The notes beneath the pieces are model-generated. The model searched no databases. It was not told the origin of the DNA and saw only the letters and a program-made list of their open reading frames with translations. The position numbers were made by a program, and so were the translations under genes. This document shows, one piece after another, positions 5,426 through 6,392 of a DNA stretch of 6,392 nt (position 1 is the stretch's first letter; each line of letters opens with the position of its first letter). Source of the DNA: an uncultured Flavobacteriales bacterium (GTDB lineage Bacteria; Bacteroidota; Bacteroidia; Flavobacteriales; Vicingaceae); contig CAJXFJ010000109.1 in assembly GCA_913052515.1 (NCBI GenBank), forward strand, positions 1-6,392, read 5' to 3'.

Positions 5426-6292
5426 CTATTTTCTAAATCCATATAAATTCTGCCCAATAAAGTCTTGCGGGAAGTTTTCATCCCCTTCAAATCCCAATTT
5501 GGTTTCTCCATTTTCATTGGGTATGTGAGCCGTTTTAAAGAGGTAATCCCATAAGCTTAGGCTAATGCCGTAGTTCACTCCATAGCTAGCTTTGGGCAGG
5601 TAATAAGCATGGTGGTGTAAATGCATCACCGGATTATTAAAAATGTACTTGAAAGGTCCGTAGGTTAGTTTGATATTGGCATGATTCAAATGTCCAATGG
5701 TAATGGCAACAAAATGGACAAGGTAAGCTTGTTCGGGTTCAAAGCCACCTAATACCATAACTGCTATGGTTTTTAAAGGTTTGTACAAAATATTTTCCAT
5801 CCAATGAAAACGCAAGTGGGCTGCAAAGCCCATTTCTTTAACAGAATGGTGCACTTTGTGAAATTGCCACAAGGCAGGAATACGATGTAGTAAGACATGA
5901 GTAAACCATTGAACAAAATCAAGTAAAACAAAAAATAGAAGAAGAGAAGCCCAAGTTGGCCAAGTTTTGGTGTTGATTAAACTGAGGCTATCCATTTGAA
6001 TACCTATGGATTCAAAACCCAATTGCATGATTCGATAAAAGCCACTGATAAAAATGGCAAACAAGAAGAAATTAAAAAACATGTAGAAGCCGTCAAGCCA
6101 GAAATCCTTTCTAATAATTCCTTGTTTTTTTCGCCATGGAAAAGCAATTTCCATTCCCCAAACAACTAAAGAAATAATGATTAATCCCCAAAAGTAATTT
6201 TGATACCAAGGAACTTGGAAAATGATGCTATTCCAAGTCCAGTTTAGGCTACCTAAGAATGAATCTTTAAAAGCTTGGAATAATTCATACAT
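5426..6292 (-). CDS. Sterol desaturase / fatty acid hydroxylase family membrane protein
   Basis: 288 residues, integral inner-membrane protein with hydrophobic segments at about 32-50, 66-86, 113-131 and 175-200. It carries the family's di-iron His boxes: HVLLH (132-136, HX3H), HKVHH (145-149, HX2HH) and HLHHH (224-228, HX2HH), plus HLRFH (159-163) and HLNH (201-204). Members use O2 and a di-iron centre to hydroxylate or desaturate lipids such as sterols, sphingoid bases, fatty acyl chains and carotenoids. Bacteroidota generally lack sterols, so an acyl-lipid, aminolipid or sulfonolipid substrate is more likely; the sequence does not say which. Length is normal and all key His residues are present. 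A GTAAC-N4-GTTAC site with a near-consensus -7 box lies just upstream, linking it to the same regulator as tauE and the persulfide dioxygenase. It converges on the lipoprotein gene with one base between the stop codons. Confidence 0.9.
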   Translation of the reverse strand: MYELFQAFKDSFLGSLNWTWNSIIFQVPWYQNYFWGLIIISLVVWGMEIAFPWRKKQGIIRKDFWLDGFYMFFNFFLFAIFISGFYRIMQLGFESIGIQMDSLSLINTKTWPTWASLLLFFVLLDFVQWFTHVLLHRIPALWQFHKVHHSVKEMGFAAHLRFHWMENILYKPLKTIAVMVLGGFEPEQAYLVHFVAITIGHLNHANIKLTYGPFKYIFNNPVMHLHHHAYYLPKASYGVNYGISLSLWDYLFKTAHIPNENGETKLGFEGDENFPQDFIGQNLYGFRK

Positions 6293-6308
6293 AGTTAAAA
6301 TGTTTTTA

Positions 6309-6316
6309 TAAAATTA
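6309..6316 (-). promoter_or_regulatory. Candidate -7 element of the sterol desaturase promoter
   Basis: On the minus strand 6316-6309 reads TAATTTTA, one base from TAnnTTTG. Transcription would start near 6302, leaving about 10 bases before the ATG. The box end is 37.5 bases from the centre of operator 3, one base more than at the two plus-strand promoters. Confidence 0.4.
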
Positions 6317-6339
6317 CACCTATCTGATGGTATTGTTCA

Positions 6340-6353
6340 GTAACAAGAGTTAC
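6340..6353 (-). promoter_or_regulatory. Candidate Crp/Fnr operator 3, upstream of the sterol desaturase gene
   Basis: Read on the minus strand this is GTAACTCTTGTTAC, a third perfect GTAAC-N4-GTTAC palindrome. Like the other two, read toward its gene, it has T as the first spacer base. It sits 48 bases upstream of the sterol desaturase ATG. It could alternatively serve a plus-strand gene starting beyond the right edge, but the -7 geometry fits only the minus-strand gene. Confidence 0.62.
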
Positions 6354-6377
6354 AAAGCAATCTAAGTATGTGTAAAC

Positions 6378-6392
6378 AAAAAAGGAGCTTAA
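6378..6392. other. Possible left half of a terminator, or Shine-Dalgarno, at window edge
   Basis: AAAAAAGGAGCTTAA runs into the edge. It resembles the A-run plus GC arm that opens the terminator at 671-699, so it may be half of a hairpin completed outside the window. AAGGAG could instead be a ribosome binding site for a plus-strand gene beginning just outside. The visible bases do not decide. Confidence 0.2.

Noticed and set aside
6368..6392. ATG opening a plus-strand frame to the window edge (MCKQKRSL)
   Set aside because: Only eight codons are visible and they resemble no family; the AAGGAG inside it looks more like a ribosome binding site or terminator arm.
6310..6392. Minus-strand frame open from the right edge to a TAA near 6306-6308
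   Set aside because: About 27 codons of unrecognisable sequence running through operator 3; more likely non-coding than the end of an upstream gene.

Overview
The window looks like chromosomal DNA of a low-GC, probably aerobic or microaerobic member of the Bacteroidota, most likely Cytophagales-like. Three things point there. The protein families are typical of the phylum (DUF4920 lipoprotein, 'FPLxVGNYWVY' lipoprotein, tandem-domain Usp). Shine-Dalgarno sequences are largely absent in front of the starts. Several intergenic regions carry TAnnTTTG-type -7 boxes characteristic of the Bacteroidota sigma factor. No mobile element, tRNA, rRNA or CRISPR array is visible, and no gene-free gap exceeds about 145 bases.

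Layout: the tail of an OmpA-family protein (1-86), then a DUF4920 lipoprotein (126-653). A bidirectional terminator separates it from a convergent universal stress protein gene (722-1525, minus). Divergent from usp lies a Crp/Fnr-family regulator (1670-2302), followed on the same strand by a TauE/SafE anion exporter (2357-3157) and a three-domain persulfide dioxygenase-rhodanese resembling CstB (3242-4648), closed by a strong terminator. A lipoprotein of unknown function (4765-5424) then runs head-on into a sterol desaturase/fatty acid hydroxylase family gene (5426-6292, minus).

The core is a sulfide/persulfide detoxification module. The CstB-like enzyme would oxidise persulfide sulfur to sulfite and, through its rhodanese domain, thiosulfate; TauE would export the product. 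The main observation is a perfect palindrome, GTAAC-N4-GTTAC, present three times and always intergenic: before tauE (2299-2312), before the dioxygenase (3165-3178) and before the sterol desaturase (6340-6353). At the first two promoters its centre lies exactly 36.5 bp upstream of the last G of a perfect TAnnTTTG box; at the third it is about 37.5 bp from a near-match. This is the geometry of class II activation by a Crp/Fnr protein. The obvious candidate is the local regulator, which carries an unusual C-x5-C-C cluster (C77, C83, C84) in its sensor domain. I infer a small regulon, possibly sulfur-responsive, that includes a membrane-lipid-modifying enzyme not expected in a sulfide detoxification system.
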